In this document: positions 1-11,466 of the stretch, in pieces
Layout of the letters: each line of letters begins with the position of its first letter
How positions within the stretch are numbered: position 1 is the first letter of the stretch
Assembly: GCA_936450465.1 (NCBI GenBank)
Contig: OW388293.1
Location: forward strand, 24,329,860 to 24,393,859
Direction of reading: 5' to 3'
Origin: Gibbula magus
Taxonomy: Eukaryota > Mollusca > Gastropoda > Trochida > Trochidae
DNA length: 64,000 nucleotides
Made by a program: the position numbers and the translations under genes
Notes under the pieces: model-generated
The model's input: the letters and a program-made list of their open reading frames with translations, nothing else
Databases searched by the model: none
What the model was told of the DNA's origin: nothing

Positions 1-120
1 AACCTGTTTTACAATAAATTGATATATAAATTCAACTTTCAAACTTCTGTTTGCAGTTTAAACATTACACATTACATTTTTGAAAAAAAAGAGAACATTA
101 ATCTAGTACACAATATTAAA
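1..120. other. unassigned AT-rich edge
   Basis: Short AT-rich stretch before the first tandem repeat block. I see no gene, RNA or repeat that I can name. Confidence 0.4.
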
Positions 121-960
121 GTGTTTTAAGAGCCTTTCCAACTGGAGAAGAAGATTGAAATAGGTTTTTAGGTCAGGACCCCTGGGACACACATTTGGGG
201 TCACAGGGTCATCAAATCTACAATTTAGAATCCTAATTGGCCAAAGAGTCTGTAGCCGTCTAGATTTTTTCTTTCTGAAGAAGAAGATGAAAATACGTTT
301 TTAGTTTATGGCCTGTGAGGGCTTTATTTGGGGCCACAGGGTCATCAAATCTATAATTTAAAATCTCAATCTCAAACAGTCTGCACACAATATTACAGTC
401 TACTAGATATTTTTTGTTTTGCAGAAGAAGATGAAAATAAGTTTTAGGTCATGACCTGTGAGGCCCTTATTTGGGGCCCTATGGTCACCAAATCTACAAT
501 TTAAAATCTCCATTTAACTAAAGATTCTGCACACAATATTACAGCCTTCTAGGTATATTTATTCTTGAGAAGAAGATGGAAATAGGCTTTTAGGTCATGG
601 CCTGTGAGGCATTTTTACGGGTCCAAGGATCACTAAATCTACAATTTAGAATCCCCATTGGCTAAAGAGTCTGCATACAATATTACATCCTTCTAGGTAT
701 ATTTGTTCTGGAGAAGAGGATGAAAATAGGATTTTAGGTCATGGCCTGTGAGGCCCCAGGGTCACCAAATCTACAATTTAGAATCCCCATTGGCCAAGGA
801 GTCTGCACATAAAATTTCACCTCTCTAGAGTTATTGGTTCTGGAGAAGAAGTCGAAAAAGCAAAAAGTTTACAAACGGATGAATGGACGCCGGATGCCAT
901 GCCATGCCATGCCATAAACCCATCGGGGCTTTCAAGCTTGATGAGCTAAAAATCACCAAG
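121..960 (+). repeat. tandem repeat family 1, block A (~140-bp units)
   Basis: Six diverged units, each carrying a GGAGAAGAAG(A/T) motif (about 143, 279, 421, 569, 711 and 842), then GGTTTTTAGGTCATGACC, GGGGTCACAGGGTCA, an AATCTACAATTTAGAATCC segment and GAGTCTGCACA. The block ends in a GGAT/CCATG-rich stretch followed by CCCATCGGG and TTGATGAGCTAAAA, the same 3' terminus as blocks B and C at 3641-5215. It is non-coding. Units in this block are more diverged than those in block C, which suggests that it is older. Confidence 0.8.
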
Positions 961-1011
961 CAGTTAATGACTGGAAGGAAATCACTGTCAGTCCATGACT
1001 TACTGACATGT

Positions 1012-2487
1012 TTAACCCTTACGATGCGTATATATATTTTACCAATTTTAGCTCCTGTGGCGGAATTTACAGGCTCGCAGCTCGCAGCAGTAGTTTGGGC
1101 TTTGGCACTAACTAGCTCTGCTGGCGGAATTTCCAGGCGGCGATTCCGGTACCGTTTTTACAAAATATACCGCATCTACATGGCGAATAAGGACTATATA
1201 CGGGCGTTCAATACAAATTCAAGTAGCGACACCCGTACACAAATGGCTAATTCACACCCGAAACTTTGAATGAATTTTCTATGTTTTTTCGTTTTTATTC
1301 TATTACTTTCGAAAGATTGTCTTTAATTCGGGCCTCGTAACATCATAAATACGAAATATATATATTTATATACGGAATTGAAGACAAGATGTCTAGCTTC
1401 ACAATGATATAAAAATTATTAGAATGCGACCTTTGGTTATAATTCTATAGCTATGTAAAGTTTGTCTTTATTTCCACCAATAAAATCGTAAATACTTACA
1501 ACATGTATGCGGCATTGCGAACGGTCGTTCATCGCACTTTTCCAAGAAATCATAATCTCGAACCAGTTGACAAATAAGCACATGTCAACCCTAATATGGT
1601 TATGTTGTTTTACCTTTCAAATAAAAGCTAACCTTGAACCATAACTGATGAAAATATGTTGATTAGTTTGTGTGCCGTTTGGTTTCACATGCCTCTCAGA
1701 AAGGTAAAATTGTATCTTTATTTCTGTGAATAAATAAGCGCATTTTATATAGAATAAAAGATTATTCTTTTTGGTTATTGTGATATAAAAATCATGAAAA
1801 TGCATTCAGTATTTTAGCCGTGATAAATGTGTAGCAAGTTGTGAAAATCGCCGATTGTTAAAGGGATTGTCGGTGTAAACGAGCCCTTTTCCAAGGCGCT
1901 TGCTGTGTCTTTATTATTTTTTTGACATTTGCTAATTTTATATGGGAATGTAGTCCATTCCTTTTTATTTTGCCGTATTTTTTTTTAAAAACAAACAATT
2001 CGCTCACATGATATGAAGTGCGGGAGTAAGGCGAGTTAGCGATTTTTTTCCCCGTCTCGCGAGATGCAAGGCAGATAGCAGTCTCGGGCGAGGCAAACCC
2101 GACGCAATACAAACACGTGGGTGAAAATAGCCTCAAGCGAATTAATGCTTCGGGGGCTAAGCCCGACAAAATTGGCCTTTTGTAAAGCTAATTATCGATG
2201 CGTTACGGGTCAACAATGCACACGCAAATTGGTGTGAATTTTGCTTGATATTCCGACCACACACTGAACAAAGCTTCATTCTCATGTCGGGTCGCAGAGC
2301 GTAAATACAGTCATTCTCATGGGTCGGGTCGCGGGCACAATCGACTCGGGACCCGTTGACAGGGCTAGTAAAGTAGTGAGACAGCCGTGAATTATTCTAA
2401 GTCTCGTATCCGGGATCCGTATACAGACACCTCGGAATCGCTTATAGCCCGCCCGGATAATTCCGGGATTCGCAAGTTAAGGGTTAA
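1012..2487 (-). mobile_element. TTAA-flanked piggyBac-like non-autonomous element, copy 1
   Basis: The element runs from 1016 to 2483 and is flanked by TTAA at 1012-1015 and 2484-2487. Its ends start CCCTTACGATGCG and, read from the other side, CCCTTAACTTGCG. A TTAA duplication with termini beginning CCC is the hallmark of piggyBac-type transposition. The roughly 1.47-kb body lacks a transposase, which is usually more than 500 residues. A second copy lies in opposite orientation at 57188-58671 and matches along its whole length with scattered changes. A 103-residue open frame (1858-2169, minus) recurs in the other copy with almost the same first 69 residues, but this can be explained by recent common ancestry. 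Confidence 0.85.
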
Positions 2488-3640
2488 GATTTCAACCGCT
2501 TTTCATTCATAAAAAAAGTCTACCTGTTGCAATTGAAATAGCTTAGACAAAGTCTTCTAAAGCCACAAAAGCATTTTCTCATCAACTTCAAGAAACAATG
2601 TCCTTAACCGTTATTCCAATCCTTCAAATGCCTAACAAACATGCAGTTCTCACCAGGTTACATAAAGAGAAACCTGACCTCCTATTATGCAACATTACAG
2701 TTACACTCTAGGCACTGCACTGAAACCTGATCCCCCCTCCTCCCCAGCTCGCCCCTCCCCCACACACACCCCTAGTCACATCACAGCAAAACCTGACCCC
2801 CCCTCCTCCCACCTCCCACACAGACCCACTCTTGACAGAAACACAGAAATATTGAGTGAAATTGCAAAACATAAAATAAGTTCTACTTGCTTAATTTGTA
2901 TGATACAAATATAATGAAAGTTGTGTTAGAAGGCTCTCGAAAACACCTTTAATCCAAATATAAACATGGCTATTATCTTATGGCTGCATCAATGTTAGCA
3001 AACATTGCCCACGTTTTTGGATATCTCCTATTGCTGGTTCATGAGAAGAACATGTTTGAAGCTTTTAGGGTGAACCCCCTGCAGAGTTCATATTTCATAA
3101 TTTATCTCCATCCTACAAATATGTCAATGACAAAATTTCACATTCCTATATGAAACGCTTTTGGAGAAGAAGTCGTTTAATGATTGAACTTTAAACGTCT
3201 CTGGCGGCCATATTTGTTGGCGTTGGAATTCGTGATGAACAAACTTTGACCCCCTAGGTCCTTTGAGCCTTTCAATGAAATGATATCACATAAAATATGT
3301 AGATGTTATAAAAACATGATTTGGGTTTAGCAGTAGATGTTTATTATAGACATGATAACTACAGATGTAATATTGAGAAAATACTTGAGAAAAATGCTAT
3401 TATTTTGAGCTAAACTGATGAAAATTTTAGGCTAATGTTAGGTTTATTTATATTGGTGCTATAAACATGTTTATATGTATGTATGTAGGTATATGGCTTA
3501 ATATTTATCAAGCAAGTGATGAAATCCAAAAGGCACATCTAGACATGATGATTGCTGAACACAATAAGCTTCACTGATCTTGGCTTAACTATTCAGTTTT
3601 GGCCTGAAATAAATTCTCATTTACCAAAAAATTTAAAAAA
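2488..3640. other. unassigned; polypyrimidine stretch
   Basis: No gene seen. At 2720-2830 there is a C-rich pyrimidine tract in which an AAACCTGA(T/C)CCCCCCTCCTCC-like motif occurs twice. Around 3150-3180 there is a GGAGAAGAAGTCG motif like that of repeat family 1, so part of this stretch may be a decayed family member. Confidence 0.4.
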
Positions 3641-4275
3641 ATAGAGCCATGGGCTCTGTAGCTCATCAGTACTTCATTGATTTATTATCTAAGGTTGAAT
3701 ATCTAAGTTATCTCAAGTAATACATTGTTAACAAGCAAAATAATATGGGTTTTAGATCATAACCCACATTTGGAGTCACAGGGTCACCAATCCTACAAAC
3801 AAGAATCACCTTTGACCAAAGAATCTCTACACCACATTTCTCCTTTCTAGAGCTTTACATATAAACTGGAAAAGAAGATGAAAATAGGTTTTTGGGTCAT
3901 GACCCCGTGACCTAGATTGGGGACGAAATCGACAATTTAGAATCCCCATTAGCCACGGAGTCTGCACACAACTTTTCAGCTCTCTAGACCTTTTGGAACA
4001 GGAGAAGAAGATTAAAATAAGTTTTTAAACATGTGACCCCTGTGACCCCAATCGGGGTTATGGGGTCACGAAATCTACAATTTAGAATCCCCATTGACCA
4101 AGGAGTCTGCACATAAAATTTCAGCTCTGTGGAGTTACTGGTTCTGGAGGAGAAGTCGAAAAAGAGAAAAGTTTACGGACGGATGGACGGACGGACGGAC
4201 GGACGGCGGACGCCATCCCATCCCGGACGCCATGCCATAAGCCCATCGGGCCTTTCAAGCCTGATGAGCTAAAAA
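3641..4275 (+). repeat. tandem repeat family 1, block B
   Basis: The block starts with AGAGCCATGGGCTCTG followed by TAGCTCATCAG and ends with (GGAC)n, a GCCCATCGGGC hairpin and CCTGATGAGCTAAAAA. The two ends are inverted relative to each other (TAGCTCATCAGG against CCTGATGAGCTA). Between them are about three subunits with GTGACCCC/GGGGTCA motifs. Block C repeats the same start immediately afterwards, so B and C are head-to-tail copies. Confidence 0.85.
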
Positions 4276-5215
4276 TAGAGCCATGGGCTCTGTAGCTCAT
4301 CAGGATTTTATTGATTTATTATCTAAGGTTGAATATCTAAGTTATCTCAAGTAATACATTGTTAACAAGCAAAATAATATTGGTTTTAGATCATGACCCC
4401 TGTGACCCACATTTGGAGTCACAGGGTCACCAATCCTACAATTAAGAATGACCTTTGACCAAAGAATATCTACACAACATTTCACCTTTCTAGAGCTTTA
4501 CATATAAACTGGAGAAGAAGATGAAAATAGGTTTTTGGGTCATGACCCGTGACCAACATTGGGGTCATAGGGTCACGAAATCTAAAATTTAGAATCCCCA
4601 TTGGCCAAGGAGTCTGCACACAACTTTTCAGCTCTCAAGACCTGTGAGACTGGAGAAGAAGATGAAAATAGGTTTTTAAGGATGTGAAACCTGTGACCCC
4701 ATTTGGGGTCATGGGGTCACGAAATCTACAATTTAGAAACCCCCATTGGCCAAGGAGTCTGCACACAACTTTTCAGCTCTCTAGACCTTTTGGAACTGGA
4801 GAAGAAGATGAAAATAGGTTTTTAAGGATGTGACCCCTGTGACCCCATTTGGGGTCACTGCGTCACGAAATCTACAATTTAGAATCCCCATTGGCAAAGG
4901 AGTCTGCACACAACTTTTCAGCTCTCTAGACCTTTTGGAACTGGAGAAGAAGATGAAAATAGGTTTTTAAGGATGTGACCCCTGTGACCCCATTTGGGGT
5001 CACAGGGTCACAAAATCTACAATTTAGAATCCCAATTGGCCAAGGAGTCTGCACATAAAATTTCAGCTCTGTGGAGTCATTGGTTCTGGAGAAGAATCGA
5101 AAAAGCGAAAAGTTTATGGACGGACGGATGGACAGATGGACGGACGCCGGACACCATACCATGCCATAAGCCCATCGGGCCTTTCAGGCCTGAAAACTTC
5201 AAAAGGGAAATCTAA
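4268..5215 (+). repeat. tandem repeat family 1, block C (~145-bp units)
   Basis: Same start as block B. GGAGAAGAAG recurs at 4511, 4652, 4798, 4943 and 5088, giving a period of about 145 bp. The better units contain a near-perfect inverted repeat: GTGACCCCTGTGACCCC, a short loop ATTT, then GGGGTCACAGGGTCAC. GGGTCA half-sites in these units are spaced by two bases. The block ends in (GGAC/GGAT)n, GCCCATCGGGC and CAGGCCTGA. No coding capacity is credible. Confidence 0.85.
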
Positions 5216-5523
5216 ACATGATTATTGTTCCACACACCAAGTTGCATTGACCTTGGCCTGACAGTTTGAGTTCTTGTCCGAACTTTTAGTGGTGTTTTCC
5301 ATGGAAACGTTGAAAAATAACAATCTCTAGAAGATAAGAAAATGAATTCTGTATGGATAAATAATATTGTTAGGTTAATGTTGTCAGAAAAGCGTAATTA
5401 CTATGTTTGGAAACATATCGAGCATGTTATTTTATGTTATCTTGATTTCATTACACTTTTAAAGTAGCTGCCTAAAAATTACCTCTCAACAATCCACTTT
5501 GAAAATTACAACAGACAGTGCTC
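5216..5523. other. unassigned spacer
   Basis: AT-rich sequence between repeat block C and the next MITE. It contains a TTTTCCATGGAAAC palindrome near 5295. Nothing else is recognised. Confidence 0.35.
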
Positions 5524-6299
5524 ATGTTAACCAGAGACCATAAAATAAAGGGACTTGACTCAGCCGCATGCGGGAATATTTGTGTGCCTCGCTAGAACAT
5601 GATGGTGTCTGGGGAAAATTCAAAAGTGCCAATTCTGTTTCTCTTATAACTCATTTTATTTAAGAAATAGAAGACGAGTTGGAGTGCTTTATCGTAGAAT
5701 AAAACATAGCAGGGAGCATAAAACACGAAGGGCGCAGCCCTGAGTTTTTTATGCTCTCTGCTATGTTTTATTCTACGATAAAGCACGACATCGAGTCTTC
5801 TATTTCTTATATGAGATGCCCTTAAACAGTTACTCGCTTTTATATAAAAAAAACGTGGAGCTATTATGTTGTTTGTAAAAACTATTTTTTAAAAATATTA
5901 ATGTCTCCCGTCGAAGAACACATACGCTAGTATTGAACAATCAACGTGACGTAAAATATGACGTCATTTGCTAAGCGACTCTCTAACTGATATCTGAAAT
6001 CACGAGCATGTTTTATTGTCTCATAAAGCACGCTGTCGGTCCCATTGACTGCCTGTATTTGATTGCCATGGGTATCTTATATATAAAATTATTACCTTGG
6101 TAACCAGGATGTATGAAATTAAGAATGACAAAGTTTCATTTGGTGTATTGTAAATATTACATGATGTTGCCAGTGTTGACTTTTTGTAGTCACAGCAGGG
6201 CTTCAGTCGGGTCGATTACACATCTGGCCGAGGCACACATAGTTGATGTTAATCTATTGCAGAGTCCTGTCCCTTTATTTTATGGTCTCTGTTTTAACA
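5524..6299. mobile_element. MITE with ~35-bp terminal inverted repeats
   Basis: The left end (5524 onward) reads ATGTTAACCAGAGACCATAA and continues to GGGACTTGACTC. The right end, read in reverse complement from 6299, reads ATGTTAAAACAGAGACCATA and continues to GGGACAGGACTC. The element is about 775 bp and has no transposase. It contains a large internal palindrome (5650-5817) and a consensus CRE octamer TGACGTCA at 5959-5966. I could not identify a convincing target-site duplication, so the superfamily is unassigned. Confidence 0.75.
5650..5817. repeat. long foldback palindrome inside the MITE
   Basis: Arms of about 65-75 bp run inward from CTCAT...AAGAAATAGAAG and are mirrored by CTTCTATTTCTTATATGAG. 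The inner parts (GTGCTTTATCGTAGAATAAA and its complement) are essentially perfect. The central loop, GGGCGCAGCCC, is itself a small hairpin. An RNA or single DNA strand from here would fold into one long stem. The open frame on the minus strand across it is a by-product of the fold. Confidence 0.9.
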
Positions 6300-6666
6300 T
6301 ATCAAACATGAAACTATTCAAAATGACCGAGCAACATTTAGTTTTGTAATGGATTTCTGATCAATAGCCAAATTTGAAATTCATCCTTGTCAGAAGACTA
6401 CTATTGTCTAAATCATTTCTTTCATGAATTCAGTAAGTAGGGGTAAAGGAACATTGGCGATTATATTTCAAGGTGTAGTAAACTCTTTTAGGATTATTTT
6501 ACTGAATTTGGCTGAATTGTAAATAAATTCTTGTTATGATATAATTTCATTTACTCAACCAATGAAATATAATAAAGTAATGTTTTCTGTTTGAAATGTC
6601 TGAATGTAAATTTCATCTCAAGATCTACTTCAATAACATCATGTATAGTTTAAGATCAAATGTAAA

Positions 6667-6743
6667 TGTATGTATGTCTGTATGTTTCTGTATGTCTGTA
6701 TGTATGTATGTATGTATGTATGTATGTATGTATGTATGTATGT
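6667..6743. repeat. (TATG)n microsatellite, left part
   Basis: Runs of TATG with a few C and T interruptions. The same microsatellite resumes at 7194, after a MITE insertion. The cysteine/tyrosine-rich and histidine/threonine-rich frames over it are translations of the repeat, not proteins. Confidence 0.95.
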
Positions 6744-7193
6744 TAGAGATGGGTGGCTTTATTGGTATACCGGAAAACCGTGGTTTTTCAATCAAGTGGT
6801 ATGTACCGCGGTACATTGGAGAAAAAAAGGGGTTTTATCATTAGAAAAAATTACCTTTTTCAGAATGATACTTGTCAGAAAGAATTTAATATCTTACTAA
6901 TGAGAGTAACTGTTCTTTAAATGGTTCTTTATACTATTGTTATTTGATGTAGTTTGAATGTAATACATCTCTAATGAAAGTGTCTGCAATTTGCTAACTG
7001 ATTGGTTGCATGTTGATATGCTGATATGCCTTAATCCTTAAGAAAAACTTGAAATGATTATTATGATTTTATCTCTTTTGAAATCTTCATCTTTGGTATT
7101 CTATTATACTGGGTATATCGTGGTAATTACCGTGGTACTTTGACAAAAAAATAGGTATACCGTGGTACTGAAATGTTTGTGCTACCCAACCTA
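6744..7193. mobile_element. hAT-like MITE inserted in the microsatellite
   Basis: The 450-bp body starts TAGAGATGGGTGGC and ends GCTACCCAACCTA, imperfect terminal inverted repeats of the TAGNGNTGGG type common in hAT elements. It is flanked by ATGTATGT on both sides, compatible with the 8-bp hAT duplication, although the host microsatellite would give that match anyway. Subterminal GGTATACCG and TGTACCGCGGTACA palindromes also fit hAT structure. There is no transposase. Confidence 0.65.
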
Positions 7194-7232
7194 ATGTATG
7201 TATGTATGTATGTATGTATGTATGTATGTATA
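7194..7232. repeat. (TATG)n microsatellite, right part
   Basis: Continuation of the TATG repeat interrupted by the hAT-like insertion. Confidence 0.95.
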
Positions 7233-7239
7233 CAATGTA

Positions 7240-7306
7240 AAACTTCATCCTCATATGCTGCTGCCTGTGGCCTGAGTGTAAATAAAGTTCAGTTCAGTTC
7301 AGTATA
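7240..7306 (+). repeat. repeat tail ending in (GTTCA)n
   Basis: GCCTGTGGCCTGAGTG, then AATAAA, then GTTCAGTTCAGTTCAG. An AATAAA-like motif followed by a simple pentamer repeat looks like the 3' tail of a retroposon. A GAACTGAACTGAACTG stretch at 40777-40793 is the same simple repeat in the other orientation. Confidence 0.45.
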
Positions 7307-9448
7307 GTATTGTAGCATCATGCTGTGGAGGGATGCACCGAATAGTTTGATTTAATTATTGAGTGATTGTTGTTTCAGTGCTGTTGTATTGACAGACACA
7401 TGATACACAACTTATACTTCACACTGTCAATTATAATGACTGTGCTACTGTATTTCAAATGATTATAGAAAACATTAATATGGAAACTGTATCAAAATAA
7501 AACGCGATTGATAAAAACTTTTAAATTAGTGTCGCTAATAACCATCTTATTATAAATTTAGTGATATTAGCAATATTTCACACTAAAAACATATTTATTG
7601 TTTTAGGTTTTCTTAAAGTACAAATGTAAGTGTTAAATGTGCCATTAATGTGACAATACTTTTTTTATGAGCATACGCTAGACTGTTCATTGTTGAAAAA
7701 AAACGTCATGTTGCGTAATTGTTAAATATTCAAAGCGGTAAACCACAAAGCCCTGTTCCTAAAGCACGTATCATCCTATACAATCGCTGATAAGTTTGTA
7801 TTTGATGTAGATAAACAACACATCTGAAGGCTTCAGATGTGTTGTTTATCTACATCAAATTGAAGCCATTTTAATGTTTTGACCAAGATCTGTTTCGCGT
7901 CAGCATCGTGCGACATCCAACACAAATTACCGGTACAACAAGCAACCCACATCTGGTACGCAGATGTAATTAAGACAATAAAAACGCGCGATTACATAAT
8001 ACACGGGAAATAAACATGAACACCATAATCACAAATGTTATTTGCTGATAATTAATGCAGCCAAACAGTAATACTTCTTTACCGTGTTGTAGTTTCGACG
8101 AAGTGAGTACACTAGAGTGCTCTCCCCTGGGCTATGCTTGATTGTTTAACGGCATATACATCGACCACGTGACCGGCGTACGTGTCAGAAACAATTGAAT
8201 CGGCACGCTCTCCCTTGGAAATACAATGGCTATGGTTAATTCGGAAATATGTTTCAAATAATTTTATTCGAGTTTATATAAATGACATGATTATTGAAGT
8301 TAGTTTAAAAAATGTTGATGTCTTGCATAGATACACTTATTTCAACTTAAAGAGAACGTTCTATCGCAGACTTTCCACCAACTGTTCTTGTTTACATTAT
8401 GTGAAATAAACAACGCTTTATTTGTCCTTATTTCATTTTTTGTAAGAATAATTAAACACATTTATTGATAGAATATTCACAAACTAAAACATACTGTATC
8501 ATTAAAACAATCGTGTTTTACCGTAGCAAGGATCAACATATATATAATTTTTGTATCTTATTCGTGATGCATATGTTCGAACTAATTGTGCTTTTCCCTT
8601 TTAGAGTGATGTTTTCCCTCTTTGGTGAGATTTAAAACAATATGCTATAACGTTTTTCAGCATTCTTCACAGTTCCTGCAAATTTCTTCAAGTTTTGATT
8701 AAAACACATCAAGGAAAGGAGACTTCATAAAGTCATTTTTCAACAGTAGATTACAGTTCTTGTTTGTTTCCTATTTATTTGTTACAATTATACTTCAAGT
8801 TAAGATATATAATAAGTAAAGAAATATAGATTTCATGCTTTTTCTGTTTTCTGGATGACAATTGTGAATATCCTGAGAAATATACTTTTTGTCTTTATAA
8901 ATATTAATTAGCTAGCTCGTATTTTTGCACATTTCTCATTAATTCTGGTGCCAACTCAATTCCTGTAAGTTCTAACACGTACAAGTAAAGCCGTGTCGGG
9001 AAAAGATACGCCAAGGGTAAAGATACGCACTGCCACAAATAGAACATAAATACATGTAGAGTATCCAGTGACTTCAATTATTGTTTCTTTTGGAAATTTT
9101 AGAAGATATTGCATTGTTTGTAGCAGGTTAAAGTTTTTGAATACTGTTTATTGACCAAAAGAGTGACAAAGTACTGAAAATTTACGAAAATCATTACGAA
9201 CAAGACATCATAAAACATTTTGCTCTCTCACATAGCAAATGTCAAAGGAAACCAAAGTACCTCGACTACCATCTAGTCCTTTCATCAGCTTCTTGAAACA
9301 CTTTAAACATTCATAATTTTGGTAAAATTGAAAGTGAATGATGTAGTCAAACTCTAGCTTACACTTGTTGGCGAATGGAAATAGGGTGGTAGTCATCTGG
9401 TTATTTTCAGTGTAAAAGCATTAAGCAATTCTACTTAGAATTTCTACG
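7307..9448. other. unassigned AT-rich stretch
   Basis: No supported gene. It contains the 61-bp palindrome listed separately (7800-7860). Open frames of 60-75 codons occur on both strands but have no recognisable domain, and many begin at non-ATG codons. Confidence 0.4.
7800..7860. repeat. perfect 61-bp palindrome
   Basis: Two 30-base arms are exactly complementary around a single central G at 7830. The left arm starts ATTTGATGTAGATAAACAAC and the right arm ends with its complement. There are no mismatches and almost no loop. It may be a snap-back duplication or a tiny foldback element. Confidence 0.95.
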
Positions 9449-10147
9449 TTAAAGGTAAATCCATATTGTTTTTTTTCGGGTCACATAATCCAAACGTTAT
9501 AAATGGTGTGTACTTTATTGAGAAGTATCGACTGTTACCAAAAACTACCATTTTGATGGTAGTCGACTTAGTATATTGACGATATGAAGGTAAAAGTAGT
9601 GATTTCTGATCGAAAACCGGACAATGTACCGCGTGTGACGCACGCCAATGAGTTTAGCGTCATTTTGGAATCTTATTTATAACAGTCAAACTGATAATTT
9701 TGGGTTGATCATGTTAAAAGCAGGGTTCTTTAAGGGTATTTTTTGTGGAAACGAAATTCGAGAGGATGTTCTCATTGACATAAATATGATATAAATACAT
9801 GATTAAAACATAGTAAAATAAAAATATAGTAATGAAGTTAATATTTTGATGACTTTATATTTCTTAACTTACAAGCGCATATTTGTTGAAAAATAAAAAC
9901 AATGAGAACTGAAGCCATTCATCGGCGCTGCGAGTAGGGAAAACTTCGCTACGGACTAAACGCATATTGTTTATTCGTTTTGTTATATGTTAAGCGTTAC
10001 TATGTGAATTTTCTGTCATTATATATGTTTAATTTTCCAAAAAAGTATAAAATTGGGTTAAATATAGCGGGTTTTCATTTCACGTAATGCCAAGAATCCA
10101 ATATGGCGGATGCTGCCGATAGATCGGTGATAGAACTTTCCCTTTAA
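9449..10147. mobile_element. TTAA-flanked non-autonomous element
   Basis: Bounded by TTAA at 9449-9452 and 10144-10147, with ends reading AGGTAAATCC and, from the right, AGGGAAAGTTC. The right part (from about 9749) is shared, with divergence, with 17580-17935: both have AAATTCGAGAG, TATTTTGATGA, AACAATGAGAACTGAAGCC and TTTCACGTAATGC, and both end at a TTAA. It contains a small hairpin (CTACCATTTTGATGGTAG, near 9548-9565). The terminal repeats are short, so the boundaries are less certain than the repeat relationship. Confidence 0.5.
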
Positions 10148-10402
10148 ATAGGTTATATAACTACTGTGCATGTTAATGGGATATGTAGTTTCTTCACATG
10201 CATAATGATGTTACTCTATTTTAATTGGAAACTAGTAATTATGATATATTTGGTGAATCGCGATGAATATGCCAACCGAGTGAATTTACTTCAACTGTAA
10301 ACAGCACATATGGTGAGTCGGAACGTCGGAACGTAGGCGGTGCAGTAAACCGACATGTAACAAACACACCTTCAAAAGTGGGTAAAAAAAACACCAATTT
10401 AC

Positions 10403-10715
10403 GTGTAAATATCGTATGAGTTTTTTCCAGGATGTATTTCTCATTTTGCGCAGAATAGCTTTTAAATCGAACTGGTATGATTTAGTACATAGTAATATGT
10501 ATATCTGTGGAGAAATAAGAATTTTAAAGATTTCCCGGAAGGCCACGATGAACCAGACATTGTCGATACTGTTGTCCGGTTATTCGAGTTAAAGCATGCG
10601 TCTGTACACTTGAAAACCATCTAATTCAACTATTGTGTAAATATCATTCAATTCCTTCAAGTGTGTATCTCTCAGTTCGCGTAGAATACATTTCCACTCA
10701 AACCCAATGTTTCAG
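10403..10715 (+). repeat. 232-bp tandem repeat, first part
   Basis: One full unit (10403-10634) and the start of the next (10635 on). Units begin GTGTAAATATC and contain GCAGAATAGCTTTT, GGAGAAATAAGAATTTTA, GGCCACGATGAA and TTGTCCGGTTATTCG. The array resumes at 11467. Confidence 0.85.
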
Positions 10716-11466
10716 CTAAATATAAATCTAAAGTTTTAGCGCTTAGATGCAAATATCTTCAAAGTACTGTAACGCTTTCTTTTTAAGTATATTAGCGAAA
10801 TAATTATGATTCTCCCATTTAGAGTGAACACATGTCGAGTACAGCAACTACCCGTATGGAATGTACCATTCACTCAACCAGTACAAACAAATCCATTTTA
10901 CTTGGAAGCGATAAACCAACGTGTAAATGAAGACACTACATCCTCACCCCACCTGCCATCGCGTACCACCCATCGACAAAGAGTAGGCTACAACGCAAAA
11001 AAGCTGTTGTTGTTGGATAGCAGTTTAACGTCTGCTTTCACCATTGGTGATTTCGCCGACGGGGAGTTATACTTACTTACGCTGAAAGCTATAAAAAAAA
11101 AATAAAGATACAACTACATAAAAATATAAAAAAGTTGGTGAGTAAATTAAATGTTTAAGTCCAAAAGACAGCAAGAATTTTGTTGAATATAAAATGATAG
11201 TAAAGATAAGAAGTGAAGCGACATGGCTTGGGGGGTCGGAGTGGGGACTGGGGGTGGGATATACCCCAAACAGAAGGCCCCACGGCTTCAACTGAAACAT
11301 GGAAAAAAACGCCAAAAGCGGATCCAAAACCACCAATTTCACTTAAGGAAAACTTTGATGTTTCGAGCCGTATAACTGACGTCACAGTTTAGCTTAACTG
11401 AAAAGGTCGGATCTGGAGCCGGTTTCTGAGCTTGACTTGTGACTTGGTGCATCTAAATCGACTACA
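10716..11466. other. insert within the 232-bp array
   Basis: The first part (10700-10780) resembles the start of the 637-bp repeat at 12161 (CAATGTTTCAGCT, TAGATGCAAATATCTTC). The rest contains a 99-codon frame (10806-11105, +) and overlapping minus frames at 11073-11385. I recognise no domain in any of them and do not call a gene. Confidence 0.4.

Noticed and set aside
1858..2169. Conserved 103-104-residue protein shared with 57505-57819
   Set aside because: Both frames lie in copies of the same non-autonomous element and diverge through an indel after 69 residues. Similarity is explained by the DNA copies; nothing shows selection on protein.
6596..6900. Tyrosine/cysteine-rich and histidine/threonine-rich small proteins
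   Set aside because: They are translations of the (TATG)n microsatellite in several frames.
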